Position numbers and translations under genes: made by a program. The notes under the pieces are model-generated. The model worked only from the letters and a program-made list of their open reading frames with translations, had not been told where the DNA came from and ran no database searches. Below are positions 1 through 7,960 of a stretch of 16,568 nucleotides of DNA, in pieces (positions within the stretch are counted from its first letter, which is position 1; each line of letters opens with the position of its first letter). Source of the DNA: JABCPE02 sp963506915 (GTDB lineage: Bacteria > Bacteroidota > Bacteroidia > Flavobacteriales > Weeksellaceae); assembly GCA_963506915.1 (NCBI GenBank), contig CAUORE010000038.1, positions 1 through 16,568 on the forward strand, read 5' to 3'.

Positions 1-807
1 ATTTTTGTGTTTTTTAAATTTTTCTATACAGGAGAAGGATATGCAAACTCTAAATTATTTTATAATTACTTGATAGCTAATACATTTATAGATCCTACAT
101 TTATAAATATCTTTTTTGGTAGTGTTAGATATTATTATTTAGATGGTGCTTTTTGGAGTCTTTGGGTGGAAATTTGTTTTTATACATTGATAGGATTATT
201 ATATTTTATAAATAAGAAAAAATTTATAAATTATTATGTAATTATTTGTTTTGCATTAACTCCTATTTTCATGCTGTTTTATACATCTATGGGACAACAT
301 GTTTTACAAACATTATTTTCGATAACAGATGAGCAGGCGAGTTTATTTAAAATTTATGGGAGAGCATTTGTGTTTTTTGAGAACTGTTTTTGGTTTTTAA
401 TAGGGATTTTTCTATACCTTCTGTATAATGATAAAACAAAGAAAAAATATATTTATTATATTGTCTTTTTGTTTTTAATCAACATAGTGAAAGATAAATT
501 TTATTTTTCACTAATTGTATTTTCAGTGGTTACTTTTGCGTTTTTGATGGTGTTTATTTATGCTCCTCAAAGAATAGAATTTATGGCGCAGCCATTACTT
601 TGTAAGATAGGTATGGCATCGTATTCTATGTATCTTATACATTTTCATTTAGGTATGGTTACTGTTAAATATCTAAAAGAAAATGTTGCGGACAGTTATA
701 TATGGCCTTTTCTTGTGATGATAGTCGTTATTCTTTTTGGATTGTTTAGTTACAATTATTTGGAAAAACCCTTAGGTAAATTGTATAAAAAAGTTTTTAA
801 GGTCTAA
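1..807 (+). CDS. Membrane O-acyltransferase, acyltransferase 3 family, 5'-truncated by window edge
   Basis: This is the C-terminal part (268 codons) of a polytopic membrane protein of the acyltransferase 3 (OafA/OatA-like) family, which transfers acyl groups to surface polysaccharide or other envelope glycans. The frame is open to base 1. A GTG at base 7 is probably not the start, because the family usually has about 330-380 residues and the N-terminal helices with the conserved His are missing. Visible evidence: many hydrophobic helices rich in Phe, Tyr and Ile, the motif DGAFWSLWVEICFY (near base 142) typical of the family, ASYSMYLIHFHLG near the end, and the usual final helix ending in YNYLEKPLGK. 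It is clearly more AT-rich than the genes to its right, as polysaccharide-locus genes often are. The family is fairly sure; the acceptor is unknown. Confidence 0.85.
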   Translation: MFVFFKFFYTGEGYANSKLFYNYLIANTFIDPTFINIFFGSVRYYYLDGAFWSLWVEICFYTLIGLLYFINKKKFINYYVIICFALTPIFMLFYTSMGQHVLQTLFSITDEQASLFKIYGRAFVFFENCFWFLIGIFLYLLYNDKTKKKYIYYIVFLFLINIVKDKFYFSLIVFSVVTFAFLMVFIYAPQRIEFMAQPLLCKIGMASYSMYLIHFHLGMVTVKYLKENVADSYIWPFLVMIVVILFGLFSYNYLEKPLGKLYKKVFKV

Positions 808-841
808 ATTTTTGAAATTGAAATTTAAATTTCAAAAATTT
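806..841. terminator. Bidirectional terminator-like inverted repeat between convergent genes
   Basis: A perfect 13-bp inverted repeat (806-818 with 829-841, 10-nt loop) made almost only of A and T. It begins inside the stop codon of the acyltransferase and covers the last codons and stop of recF, so the two convergent genes share it. A/T-rich flanks could serve as U-tracts in both directions. Its position and symmetry support terminator function, although the stem contains few G-C pairs. Confidence 0.6.
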
Positions 842-1901
842 TACTTTCCTCAGTGATGTTTTTTACTACATTTTCGGTGCGTTCCTTGTGAGTGTCAGTG
901 ATGAAAATTTGCCCAAAATGTTCTTTGTTTACAAGTTTTACTAGTTGATGAACCCTAGAGTCATCTAATTTGTCAAAAATATCATCAAGGAGCAAAATAG
1001 GAGTTTTCCCAGTGAGTTTTTTCAGTAAATTCATCTGAGATAGTTTTAGGGCTATTAAAAAAGATTTTTGCTGCCCTTGTGATCCTATTTTCTTTATTAG
1101 TTGTCCATTCATTTCAAATAGCAAGTCATCTTTGTGAATGCCTTTGGAAGTGTAAGTCAGAACTCTGTCTTTTTCCAAATTTTCTGCAAGTAAAATTCTA
1201 AAATCTTGCTCTAAATCAGACTGGTATGAAATAAGAACTTCTTCTTTTTGGTTAGAAATTATAGCATAATATTCCTGTAAAATAGGAATGATTTCATGGA
1301 TGAATTTTTTTCTTTTTTCAAAAATAATCTGTCCAAATTTCAATAAAGGTTCATCATAGATTTCCAAGCTGTCTGCATCGAAAGTTCGTGTTTTGTGGAA
1401 ATTTTTGAGAAGAGCATTTCTCTGCTGAAGCGTTTTTTGATAATGAATAAGGCTGAAAAGATATTCGCGGTCAGTCTGAGAAATCATGGCGTCCATAAAT
1501 TTTCTTCTGCTTTCTGAACTGTCCGAAATGAGATTTTGGTCATATGGAGAAATCATTACAGAAGGCAAATACCCTATGTGGTCGGCTATTTTGGAGTAGT
1601 TTTTATCATTTTTTTTGATGGTTTTTCTGCTCTCTTTATTTTGAATTATTTTGACAAAGTCTTCTTTATTTTCATTGAAAATAAGCGCTTCTATCGAGAA
1701 AAAATCTTCATTTTCGGTAATGTTATTTAAGTCAGAATTTCCTAAAAAACTTTTCCCAACAGAGAGATAATGCAGAGCGTCCAGAATGTTGGTTTTTCCA
1801 ACGCCGTTATCTCCCACCAGACAGTTGATTTGGGAAGAAAATTCTATGAATCGTGATGAATGATTTTTGAAATTCTGAAGAGTTAAATTCTTAATAAACA
1901 T
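825..1901 (-). CDS. recF: RecF, DNA replication and repair ATPase
   Basis: RecF is an SMC/ABC-type ATPase that binds single-strand gaps and, with RecO and RecR, loads RecA during gap repair and replication restart. The 358-residue product has the family's usual length. It starts with the conserved IKNLTLQNFKNH-type strand, has Walker A GDNGVGKT (residues 30-37), the ABC signature-like segment GSQGQQKS (from residue 273) and Walker B LLLDDIFDKLDD (from residue 303), followed by the H-loop region ITDTH. The ATG at 1899-1901 is the natural start: it puts the first beta strand at the N terminus and lies 17 nt from a TACCTTTG -7 box. The gene stands alone, between a convergent acyltransferase gene and a divergent fibre gene, and not beside dnaA/dnaN/gyrB as in many other bacteria. 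Confidence 0.96.
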   Translation of the reverse strand: MFIKNLTLQNFKNHSSRFIEFSSQINCLVGDNGVGKTNILDALHYLSVGKSFLGNSDLNNITENEDFFSIEALIFNENKEDFVKIIQNKESRKTIKKNDKNYSKIADHIGYLPSVMISPYDQNLISDSSESRRKFMDAMISQTDREYLFSLIHYQKTLQQRNALLKNFHKTRTFDADSLEIYDEPLLKFGQIIFEKRKKFIHEIIPILQEYYAIISNQKEEVLISYQSDLEQDFRILLAENLEKDRVLTYTSKGIHKDDLLFEMNGQLIKKIGSQGQQKSFLIALKLSQMNLLKKLTGKTPILLLDDIFDKLDDSRVHQLVKLVNKEHFGQIFITDTHKERTENVVKNITEESKIFEI

Positions 1902-1918
1902 AAAACCAAATTAGCCTC

Positions 1919-1926
1919 CAAAGGTA
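1919..1926 (-). promoter_or_regulatory. Putative recF promoter -7 box
   Basis: On the minus strand this reads TACCTTTG, a full match to the Bacteroidetes -7 consensus TAnnTTTG, 17 nt upstream of the recF ATG. I see no clear TTG -33 element at the usual distance, so the site is only probable. The mRNA leader would be about 10 nt. Confidence 0.45.
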
Positions 1927-1967
1927 AGAAATAAACATAAAAGGAAATGAGATTTTTTACATTTTTC

Positions 1968-1998
1968 TTGATATTTTGGCGTAAAAATACTACATTTG
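1968..1998 (+). promoter_or_regulatory. Promoter of the repeat fibre gene (Bacteroidetes type)
   Basis: TTG at 1968-1970, a 20-nt spacer, then TACATTTG at 1991-1998 match the Bacteroidetes -33/-7 pattern. Transcription would begin near 2005, giving a 5' leader of about 130 nt. The leader starts exactly where the long inverted repeat begins. Confidence 0.65.
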
Positions 1999-2003
1999 CG
2001 TAT

Positions 2004-2096
2004 GTTTAGTTGGTAGTTATTGGTTCATGGCAGTTTATTGGTTTTTCTAAAAGTTTGTCATAATAGAAAACAGCTTACCAATAACTTACAACAAAC
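2004..2096 (+). repeat. Long imperfect inverted repeat in the fibre gene leader
   Basis: Arm 2009-2024 pairs with 2077-2092 at 14 of 16 positions, and GTTT (2004-2007) can extend the stem by pairing with AAAC (2093-2096) across one bulged A. A second hairpin is nested in the loop: 2043-2049 with 2064-2070, seven perfect pairs. The element covers most of the predicted 5' leader between transcription start (near 2005) and the ATG at 2137. It could be a structured RNA leader that affects mRNA stability or translation, or a small non-autonomous repeat element. The sequence alone does not decide. Confidence 0.6.
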
Positions 2097-2136
2097 GATA
2101 CTCTTTTTAAAGTAAAAATAATTTAAAACTCAATAT

Positions 2137-4932
2137 ATGAAGAAACACTTTATTCTATTAGGAATGTTAACAATGGGGTTAGCATATTCCCAAACGGGGA
2201 AAGTAGGGATAAACACAAATAATCCTGAAGCAACTTTAGATATAAAACCAAATTTAGCTAATTCAGCAGTAGGAGCAACTACTAATGAAGGGATGCTTGT
2301 TCCTAGATTAAGCAAAGCGAGATTGAATTCAATCGCTGCTGCTAATTTGAAAGAATCTACATTAGTATATGTAAATGATGTTACAGCCACATCTAGTTCA
2401 TCTACAGTAGATGTTACTTCAAAAGGGTTCTATTACTATAGTGCTACTGCGAATAAGTGGGTGAAGATGGCAGAGGGCTCTATACAAGAGCAAGACCTTA
2501 GATTAGTGGGAGTTAACAGTCACATTACACAAGATGCTGGTGTGGGAGGAAATGGTAGTGGAGTAGGAACAGGTCCACATAATATAGGTATAGGAAAAGA
2601 TGCTCTATTTTCCAATACAAGTGGTTCTCATAACATAGCTGTAGGATTAGATGCTTTGCGTTCTAATACTACAGGGATTAATAATGTGGCATTGGGTATA
2701 GGATCTTTGCGTTCTAATGTACAAGGAAGAGGAAATGTAGGGATTGGTGCAAATTCACTTTATTCTAATATAGGAGGGGCTTATAATGTAGCTGTAGGAG
2801 AGAATGCTTTGTATCACACTACTTCTGGAAATGGAAATGTAGGAGTAGGAACAGATGTTCTTTATAGAAATACATCAGGAGCAAATAACACAGCGGTTGG
2901 TTATACTGCCTTATATAATAATACTACAGGAGCAAGTAATGTGGCTAATGGATTTGGTGCTTTGTATAGCAATACCACAGGGAATAGTAATTTAGCATTT
3001 GGGTATCATGCGTTGTATGATAACACCGCAGGGAATAATAATATGGCACTAGGGCCAGAAGCTATGAAAGCTAATACGATAGGAACAAGCAATATAGCCC
3101 TAGGAGCTGCTGCATTAAAGTCTAATACTATAGCATATGGAAATATAGGTATAGGTACCAATGCTCTTTCTAGTAATACTACAGGGGTTTCTAATATCGC
3201 TATAGGGTCAAATGCACTTAGTTCCAGTACTACAAGTTCAAATAATATCGCATTAGGATCTAGTACACTTTTTAATAATACCACAGGATATAGTAATATA
3301 GGTATGGGGAATAATACACTCCTTAGCAATACTACAGGATATAATAATATAGGTATAGGAATAAATACTCTTTATAATAACACTACAGGATATATTAACA
3401 TAGGTATAGGGAATAACTCCCTTCATCGTAATACAACAGGAGCGGCAAATATAGCTATAGGAGCAAACACTCTTACAAATAATACCACGGGTGAAATCAA
3501 TACTGCGATTGGTACTGGCGCATTAAATGCTAATACTACAGGTAGAAATAATGTAGTTGTAGGACACTATGCGCTTTATAATAATACTACAGGGGATGAA
3601 AATATGGGAATGGGAAATGGTTTTCTCCATGAAAATACAACAGGAAAAGCCAATATAGGTATGGGGATGTCTATACTTTATAATAATACCACAGGAAGCG
3701 AAAATATAGGTTTTGGAAACTATGCTCTCCATAAAAATACTGTAGGAACAGGGAATATAGCCATAGGTGTTTATAGTATACACCTAAATATTTCAGGTAA
3801 GGAAAATATAGGTGTTGGTAGAGCTGCTCTTCATGATAATAGGACTGGAGAATACAATATGGCATTAGGAAGTGGAGCAATGAGAAATAACACTGCAGGG
3901 AATTATAATATAGGGTTAGGAACTTATGCATTGTCTAATAACACTACAGGACAGCATAATATTGCACAGGGAAATTTAGCATTGCGTCAGAGTACTACAG
4001 GACATGGAAATATAGCATTTGGTAATGAATCTGGTAATTGGATAAAAGGAAATGGTAATATCCATCTAGGAAGTGCGTATATCCAAAATGTAACTTCTGA
4101 ACTAGATAATGTGGTAGCTATAGGAAATGGAATAGATCAAGGAAATCTTAATACACATACAGCCAATGAAAATGTAATTCTATTGGGACATAACCAAGCA
4201 AACAGCCCTAATATAGGGTTGGGAACTTATAAACCAGAAGAAAAGTTACATATAGCAGGAAATATAGCAGTGGGACATAAACAGCCAGGGACTACCTATC
4301 CTGGAGTAGGAAATTATCTTTCCTTTGAGGGGACATCTCCTTGGTCGGATGGAATGTTCCCAAATTCAGATGTACTTGCATTTTATCGTTATGATTATTC
4401 TATAGACCATTCAGAACTTAGATTATTGATAGGTGATAATGAGGGAAGTGGAGATGCTTTCTCGATAGGGGTAAGACCGCATTCTGGAGCTTATAATGGA
4501 TATGTAAGGGGAAATGTAGAAAGTATTGCTAATGTTTATTCAGAGAAGTTTAAATTCGCAGCGGATGGGCAGGCGTACAAGCACGGAAGTAATGTTTGGA
4601 CAGTATTCTCAGATGCCCGTATAAAAGAAAATGTAAAACCTTATACCAAAGGCCTCAAAGAAATTCTACAAATCAAACCAGTGAACTTTAATTATAAAAA
4701 AGAGGCTGATAAAGGAGATAAAACCTACACTGGAGTAATCGCTCAAGAATTAGAAAAAGTAGTACCTACTATGGTAAATACTACTAATGAGAAGATAAAT
4801 GGTGTAGAGGGAATTAAGTCAGTAGATGGTAACGAATACACTTTTATGCTTATCAATGCTGTGAAAGAGCTTTCTCAAAAAGTAGAGAAGCTAGAAGCTG
4901 AGATTAAAACTTTGAAAAATAAGAAAAAATAA
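2137..4932 (+). CDS. Secreted fibre-like protein with 28 tandem 17-residue repeats and C-terminal peptidase S74 domain
   Basis: A 931-residue exported protein. Residues 1-18 form a Sec signal peptide ending AYS|Q. Next comes KVGINTNNPEATLDI (22-36), a module frequent at the N terminus of flavobacterial surface proteins, then a Ser/Thr-rich region. Residues 149-624 are 28 consecutive repeats of exactly 17 residues, roughly N-[IV]-[AG]-[IVM]-G-x-x-[AS]-L-x-x-N-T-T-G-x-x, without a single insertion or deletion; a degenerate 29th follows. The pattern resembles the AIGxxA head repeats of trimeric adhesins and suggests a stacked beta-roll or beta-helix. NIGLGTYKPEEKLHI (692-706) echoes the N-terminal module. 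From residue 825 (SDARIKENV) a peptidase S74/endosialidase chaperone domain follows, with a final coiled coil (about 903-931). In the family this domain guides trimerisation and cleaves itself at the conserved Ser-Asp. No type IX secretion CTD is visible. An adhesin or tail-fibre-like role is inferred. Confidence 0.85.
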   Translation: MKKHFILLGMLTMGLAYSQTGKVGINTNNPEATLDIKPNLANSAVGATTNEGMLVPRLSKARLNSIAAANLKESTLVYVNDVTATSSSSTVDVTSKGFYYYSATANKWVKMAEGSIQEQDLRLVGVNSHITQDAGVGGNGSGVGTGPHNIGIGKDALFSNTSGSHNIAVGLDALRSNTTGINNVALGIGSLRSNVQGRGNVGIGANSLYSNIGGAYNVAVGENALYHTTSGNGNVGVGTDVLYRNTSGANNTAVGYTALYNNTTGASNVANGFGALYSNTTGNSNLAFGYHALYDNTAGNNNMALGPEAMKANTIGTSNIALGAAALKSNTIAYGNIGIGTNALSSNTTGVSNIAIGSNALSSSTTSSNNIALGSSTLFNNTTGYSNIGMGNNTLLSNTTGYNNIGIGINTLYNNTTGYINIGIGNNSLHRNTTGAANIAIGANTLTNNTTGEINTAIGTGALNANTTGRNNVVVGHYALYNNTTGDENMGMGNGFLHENTTGKANIGMGMSILYNNTTGSENIGFGNYALHKNTVGTGNIAIGVYSIHLNISGKENIGVGRAALHDNRTGEYNMALGSGAMRNNTAGNYNIGLGTYALSNNTTGQHNIAQGNLALRQSTTGHGNIAFGNESGNWIKGNGNIHLGSAYIQNVTSELDNVVAIGNGIDQGNLNTHTANENVILLGHNQANSPNIGLGTYKPEEKLHIAGNIAVGHKQPGTTYPGVGNYLSFEGTSPWSDGMFPNSDVLAFYRYDYSIDHSELRLLIGDNEGSGDAFSIGVRPHSGAYNGYVRGNVESIANVYSEKFKFAADGQAYKHGSNVWTVFSDARIKENVKPYTKGLKEILQIKPVNFNYKKEADKGDKTYTGVIAQELEKVVPTMVNTTNEKINGVEGIKSVDGNEYTFMLINAVKELSQKVEKLEAEIKTLKNKKK
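2581..4008 (+). repeat. 51-bp coding tandem repeat, 28 in-phase copies
   Basis: Twenty-eight units of 51 bp encode the 17-residue repeats of the fibre protein. All units keep length and frame; a degenerate copy follows at 4009. Many units share nucleotide stretches such as AATAATACTACAGG (for example in the units covering about 2925-2940, 3575-3590 and 3670-3690), enough for recombination that would change copy number without shifting the frame. The units differ too much for recent amplification. Confidence 0.93.
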
Positions 4933-4958
4933 TATCATATTATTTCAATATTTTACTT

Positions 4959-4988
4959 ACCTTGCCATAATTTTGTGGCAAGGTTTTT
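4959..4988 (+). terminator. Rho-independent terminator of the fibre gene
   Basis: A perfect 9-bp stem (4959-4967 with 4976-4984, ACCTTGCCA/TGGCAAGGT), an 8-nt loop and a T run to 4988, 26 nt after the fibre gene stop codon. Confidence 0.9.
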
Positions 4989-5049
4989 CTTGAAAAAATA
5001 AATTTTTGGCAAGAATTTTGTCATTTTTCCAACATTTAAATGTAATTTT

Positions 5050-5715
5050 ATGAAAGTAAAAACAGTAATAATCACTTCGGTGGTAGCAGCAACGGTGGGA
5101 GTGGCAGCAGTGCAGTCTTGCACAGCGATAGCTACATCAGCCATAGGAGTATCAGTGATCAAAAGAGTTTTATTGGGGGGAGTTTCCAAAGGTATGAAGG
5201 TCTTTAAGGATAAAAATGAATTTCTTCAGAGTCCATTGATTGACAGCGCTATGCCTTCTGGTTTGAAAAAAATGAACAGCGTTTTGGGAAAAATTTCTCC
5301 TGATTTGGTTAAAAAAGAAAAAGAATACATGGCAGAAACGGCCTCTTTTACAGCTACGATAGCAGAGCCTATTTTGGTAGATGCAGTGAATAGCCTTACT
5401 AGTGATGATGTGGCTCGTATCATGCAGGGAGAAGCAGGAACGGCAACGCAGATTTTGAGGGAAAAGACTTATAATAAGTTAGTTTCTGCATTTACACCAA
5501 AAGTAGATGAAAAACTAAATGAATTTGGGATAGTGAGAGCCATCAATAATGTAACAAGTGCGAACTCTATGCTCGGCTCACTCCTTGGTAATGAGGGCGG
5601 TGGTACGACCAGCAATTCACTGAGTCAGTATGCTACGGAGCAGATGGTGACAGGGCTTTTCTACATTATTCAGGATTATGAAAAGGAAAACAGCCAGCAG
5701 TTTTTAGGAAAATAA
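5050..5715 (+). CDS. DUF4197 family exported protein
   Basis: A 221-residue protein of the DUF4197 family, function unknown. A hydrophobic N terminus (about 6-22) followed by VQSC, with Cys at residue 24, suggests export and possibly a lipoprotein anchor under the relaxed Bacteroidetes lipobox; plain signal-peptidase processing is also possible. The family pattern is recognisable: GGVSKGMKVF near the start of the mature part, FLQSPLIDSAMPSGLKK, then the segment LTSDDVARIMQGE with TATQILREKTYNKL, and FTPKVDEKL. The C-terminal Gly/Ser/Thr-rich linker before the last helix is variable. The gene is monocistronic, lying between two terminators. The family call is probable; no activity can be stated. 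Confidence 0.75.
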   Translation: MKVKTVIITSVVAATVGVAAVQSCTAIATSAIGVSVIKRVLLGGVSKGMKVFKDKNEFLQSPLIDSAMPSGLKKMNSVLGKISPDLVKKEKEYMAETASFTATIAEPILVDAVNSLTSDDVARIMQGEAGTATQILREKTYNKLVSAFTPKVDEKLNEFGIVRAINNVTSANSMLGSLLGNEGGGTTSNSLSQYATEQMVTGLFYIIQDYEKENSQQFLGK

Positions 5716-5720
5716 AAATT

Positions 5721-5750
5721 AAAAGCACGATTTGTTCGTGCTTTTCTCGT
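5721..5750 (+). terminator. Rho-independent terminator of the DUF4197 gene
   Basis: A perfect 10-bp stem (5721-5730 with 5736-5745, AAAAGCACGA/TCGTGCTTTT) with a 5-nt loop, starting 6 nt after the stop codon. The descending arm ends in a T run. A possible TTG start for the next gene (5732) would lie inside this hairpin, which argues for the ATG at 5807. Confidence 0.88.
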
Positions 5751-5806
5751 TTTTAATAAGAAAAAGTGTATTTTTACCCAGAGAAATTGTAAACTTTATT
5801 TTTAAA

Positions 5807-7942
5807 ATGAAAAAAATATTATTGATAGCTTCTTTGCTACCTGCTGTGATGGCTTTTTCCCAGCAGTATGGAGGAATGTGGATGCCTACGGAACTAAACG
5901 AGGCTGAAATGAAAAAATTAGGAATGAAAATCTCCGCAAAAGATATTTTTAATCCGAATAAACCGAGTATCAAAGATGCTGTGGCTCAGTTCAATGGAGG
6001 ATGTACCAGCGAGGTGATATCACCAAAGGGACTGCTTCTGACCAATCACCACTGTGGATATAATAACATCCAAAGCCATTCATCAGTAGGGAACGACCTT
6101 TTGACTAATGGTTTTTGGGCTAAAAACATGAGCGAAGAGCTTCCTAATCCAGGTGCTACGGCGGATTTTATCGTTGATATTAAGGAAGTTACAGACCAAG
6201 TCTTAAACGGAACCAAAGGGCTTACAGATAGAGAAGCAGAGGCAGTTATCGCTAGAAATATAGCAGAAGTAACTAAGCAGTTCAAGATAGAACCTTACCA
6301 AAGAGTAACTGTAAAATCTATGTTTGCAGGGAATAAATACTATGCCTACATCATAGAAACATATAAAGATGTGCGTTTGGTAGGTGCTCCGCCGCAGTCC
6401 ATCGGTAAGTTTGGTTCTGATACGGACAACTGGGTTTGGCCTCGTCATACAGGAGATTTTGCTTTGTTTAGAATTTATGCAGACAAGAATAATAAACCTG
6501 CCGAATACAGCAAGGATAATGTGCCTTACACACCGAAACATTTCCTGCCGATTTCCATCAAAGATATCAAGGAAAATGATTTTACTTTTGTGTTTGGTTT
6601 CCCTGGTAGAACCAATGAATATCTTCCGTCTATAGCGGTGGAAAAAATCATCAACGATACCAATCCAGCTAAAATAGCAGTGAGAGATGTAGCACTGAAA
6701 ACATTAGACGAAAAAATGCGTGTAGATGATGCTACAAGAATAAAATACGCATCTAAATACGCTTCCGTGGCCAATTATTGGAAAAAATGGATAGGCGAAA
6801 CTACAGGACTGAAAAAGTCTAACGCTGTTCAGAAGAAGAAAGACTATGAAGCCTTTTTAGCGAAGAAAAATCCTGAAATTTCTAAAATGATTTCAGAATT
6901 TGAACATTTGTATAACGCTCAGGCTTCATTTGCCCTTAGCGATGCTTACTTTACAGAACTTCTCAGAAATGCTGAAACTTTTAATCTTGCAAATAGATTT
7001 TTGGCATTTATGGAGCATTATGAGCAGGGAAAAACCACGCCAGCAGGCATTAAGAAGTTTTCGTCTGCATTAGCAAGTTTTTATAAAAACTATAATGGCG
7101 AGATAGATGCAAAGGTAACGGCTAAGCTTTTGGCTCTTTATGCAGAGAAAGTTCCAGCGGCGTACCTGCCTTCTGGTTTTGATAAATACAAAAATGTGAA
7201 TCAAAATTTAGAATTGGTAGAAAATTGGTCTAAAAATTCTGTTCTGACAGGTAGAAAAAACCTTAATGGACTAAATATTTCTTCCGATACAGAGAAAGTT
7301 CTGGATAATCCAGCAGAGCTTATCAAAGCATTGAAAAACGACCCAATAATCAGTTTGTATAAAGAAATCAGAGACACATATCTTCAAAAAGTAGAACCGA
7401 AATACACTCAGTATCAGGCTGAAATAGATGCTCTACAGAAGAGATACATGGCAGCTCAGATGAATACGGACAAAGAGAGAAAATTCTTCCCAGATGCAAA
7501 CTCTACTCTAAGGGTGACTTATGGTAAAGTAAAAGGCTCTGAACCAGCTGATGCTGTCAGATACCACTATCAGACTACACTAGATGGCGTGATGGAGAAA
7601 TATATTCCAAACGACTACGAGTTCGATGTTCCTAAAAAACTGATAGACCTCTACAACAGAAAAGACTATGGAATTTATAAAAACCAAGATGGTAAAGTTC
7701 CGTTAGCTTTCACGGCGACAAACCATACTACGGGAGGGAACTCAGGAAGTCCAGCGCTGGATGCTCGTGGGAATTTGATTGGGCTTAATTTTGACCGCCA
7801 GTGGGAGGGAACGATGAGCGATATCAACTACGACCCTCGTTTCAGCCGAAATATCATGGTGGATGCTAAATATATTCTTTTCATCATTGATAAATTTGCT
7901 GATTCTAAATGGCTTATCGATGAAATGAAAATCGTAAAATAA
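5807..7942 (+). CDS. Dipeptidyl peptidase 11 (peptidase family S46, Asp/Glu-specific)
   Basis: A 711-residue periplasmic serine exopeptidase that releases dipeptides from peptide N termini; S46 enzymes feed bacteria that live on amino acids. MKKILLIASLLPAVMAFS is a signal peptide, and the ATG at 5807 is chosen because the longer frame would start inside the preceding terminator. The chymotrypsin-like triad can be assigned: His82 in TNHHCGY, Asp217 in RHTGDF and Ser646 in GGNSGSP. Cys66 and Cys83 sit where the family's disulfide is expected. Eighteen residues after the catalytic Ser is Arg664 (NFDRQWEG). In Porphyromonas this position separates DPP11 (Arg673, acidic P1 residue) from DPP7 (Gly673, hydrophobic P1). 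The predicted specificity is therefore Asp/Glu. The length is usual for S46. The gene is monocistronic, with a hairpin after the stop. Confidence 0.93.
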   Translation: MKKILLIASLLPAVMAFSQQYGGMWMPTELNEAEMKKLGMKISAKDIFNPNKPSIKDAVAQFNGGCTSEVISPKGLLLTNHHCGYNNIQSHSSVGNDLLTNGFWAKNMSEELPNPGATADFIVDIKEVTDQVLNGTKGLTDREAEAVIARNIAEVTKQFKIEPYQRVTVKSMFAGNKYYAYIIETYKDVRLVGAPPQSIGKFGSDTDNWVWPRHTGDFALFRIYADKNNKPAEYSKDNVPYTPKHFLPISIKDIKENDFTFVFGFPGRTNEYLPSIAVEKIINDTNPAKIAVRDVALKTLDEKMRVDDATRIKYASKYASVANYWKKWIGETTGLKKSNAVQKKKDYEAFLAKKNPEISKMISEFEHLYNAQASFALSDAYFTELLRNAETFNLANRFLAFMEHYEQGKTTPAGIKKFSSALASFYKNYNGEIDAKVTAKLLALYAEKVPAAYLPSGFDKYKNVNQNLELVENWSKNSVLTGRKNLNGLNISSDTEKVLDNPAELIKALKNDPIISLYKEIRDTYLQKVEPKYTQYQAEIDALQKRYMAAQMNTDKERKFFPDANSTLRVTYGKVKGSEPADAVRYHYQTTLDGVMEKYIPNDYEFDVPKKLIDLYNRKDYGIYKNQDGKVPLAFTATNHTTGGNSGSPALDARGNLIGLNFDRQWEGTMSDINYDPRFSRNIMVDAKYILFIIDKFADSKWLIDEMKIVK

Positions 7943-7960
7943 TCTAATCACATAATAAAT

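Noticed and set aside
1536..1730. 64-codon ORF opposite recF
   Set aside because: Antisense shadow of recF; low-complexity aromatic composition and no promoter.
3006..3931. Several minus-strand ORFs of 86-107 codons inside the fibre gene
   Set aside because: They are shadows of the periodic 51-bp repeat, which lacks stops in other frames for the same reason it is repetitive.
2581..4008. CRISPR-like regular spacing of short repeats
   Set aside because: The 51-bp period is entirely coding, with no repeat/spacer division, and no cas genes are near.
2137..4932. Prophage tail-fibre gene, suggested by the S74 domain
   Set aside because: There are no phage structural, integrase or lysis genes around it, and the protein has its own Sec signal peptide, promoter and terminator.
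5732..5806. N-terminal extension of the S46 peptidase from a TTG at 5732
   Set aside because: It would start inside the preceding terminator hairpin and put 25 residues in front of a clear signal peptide that begins at 5807.
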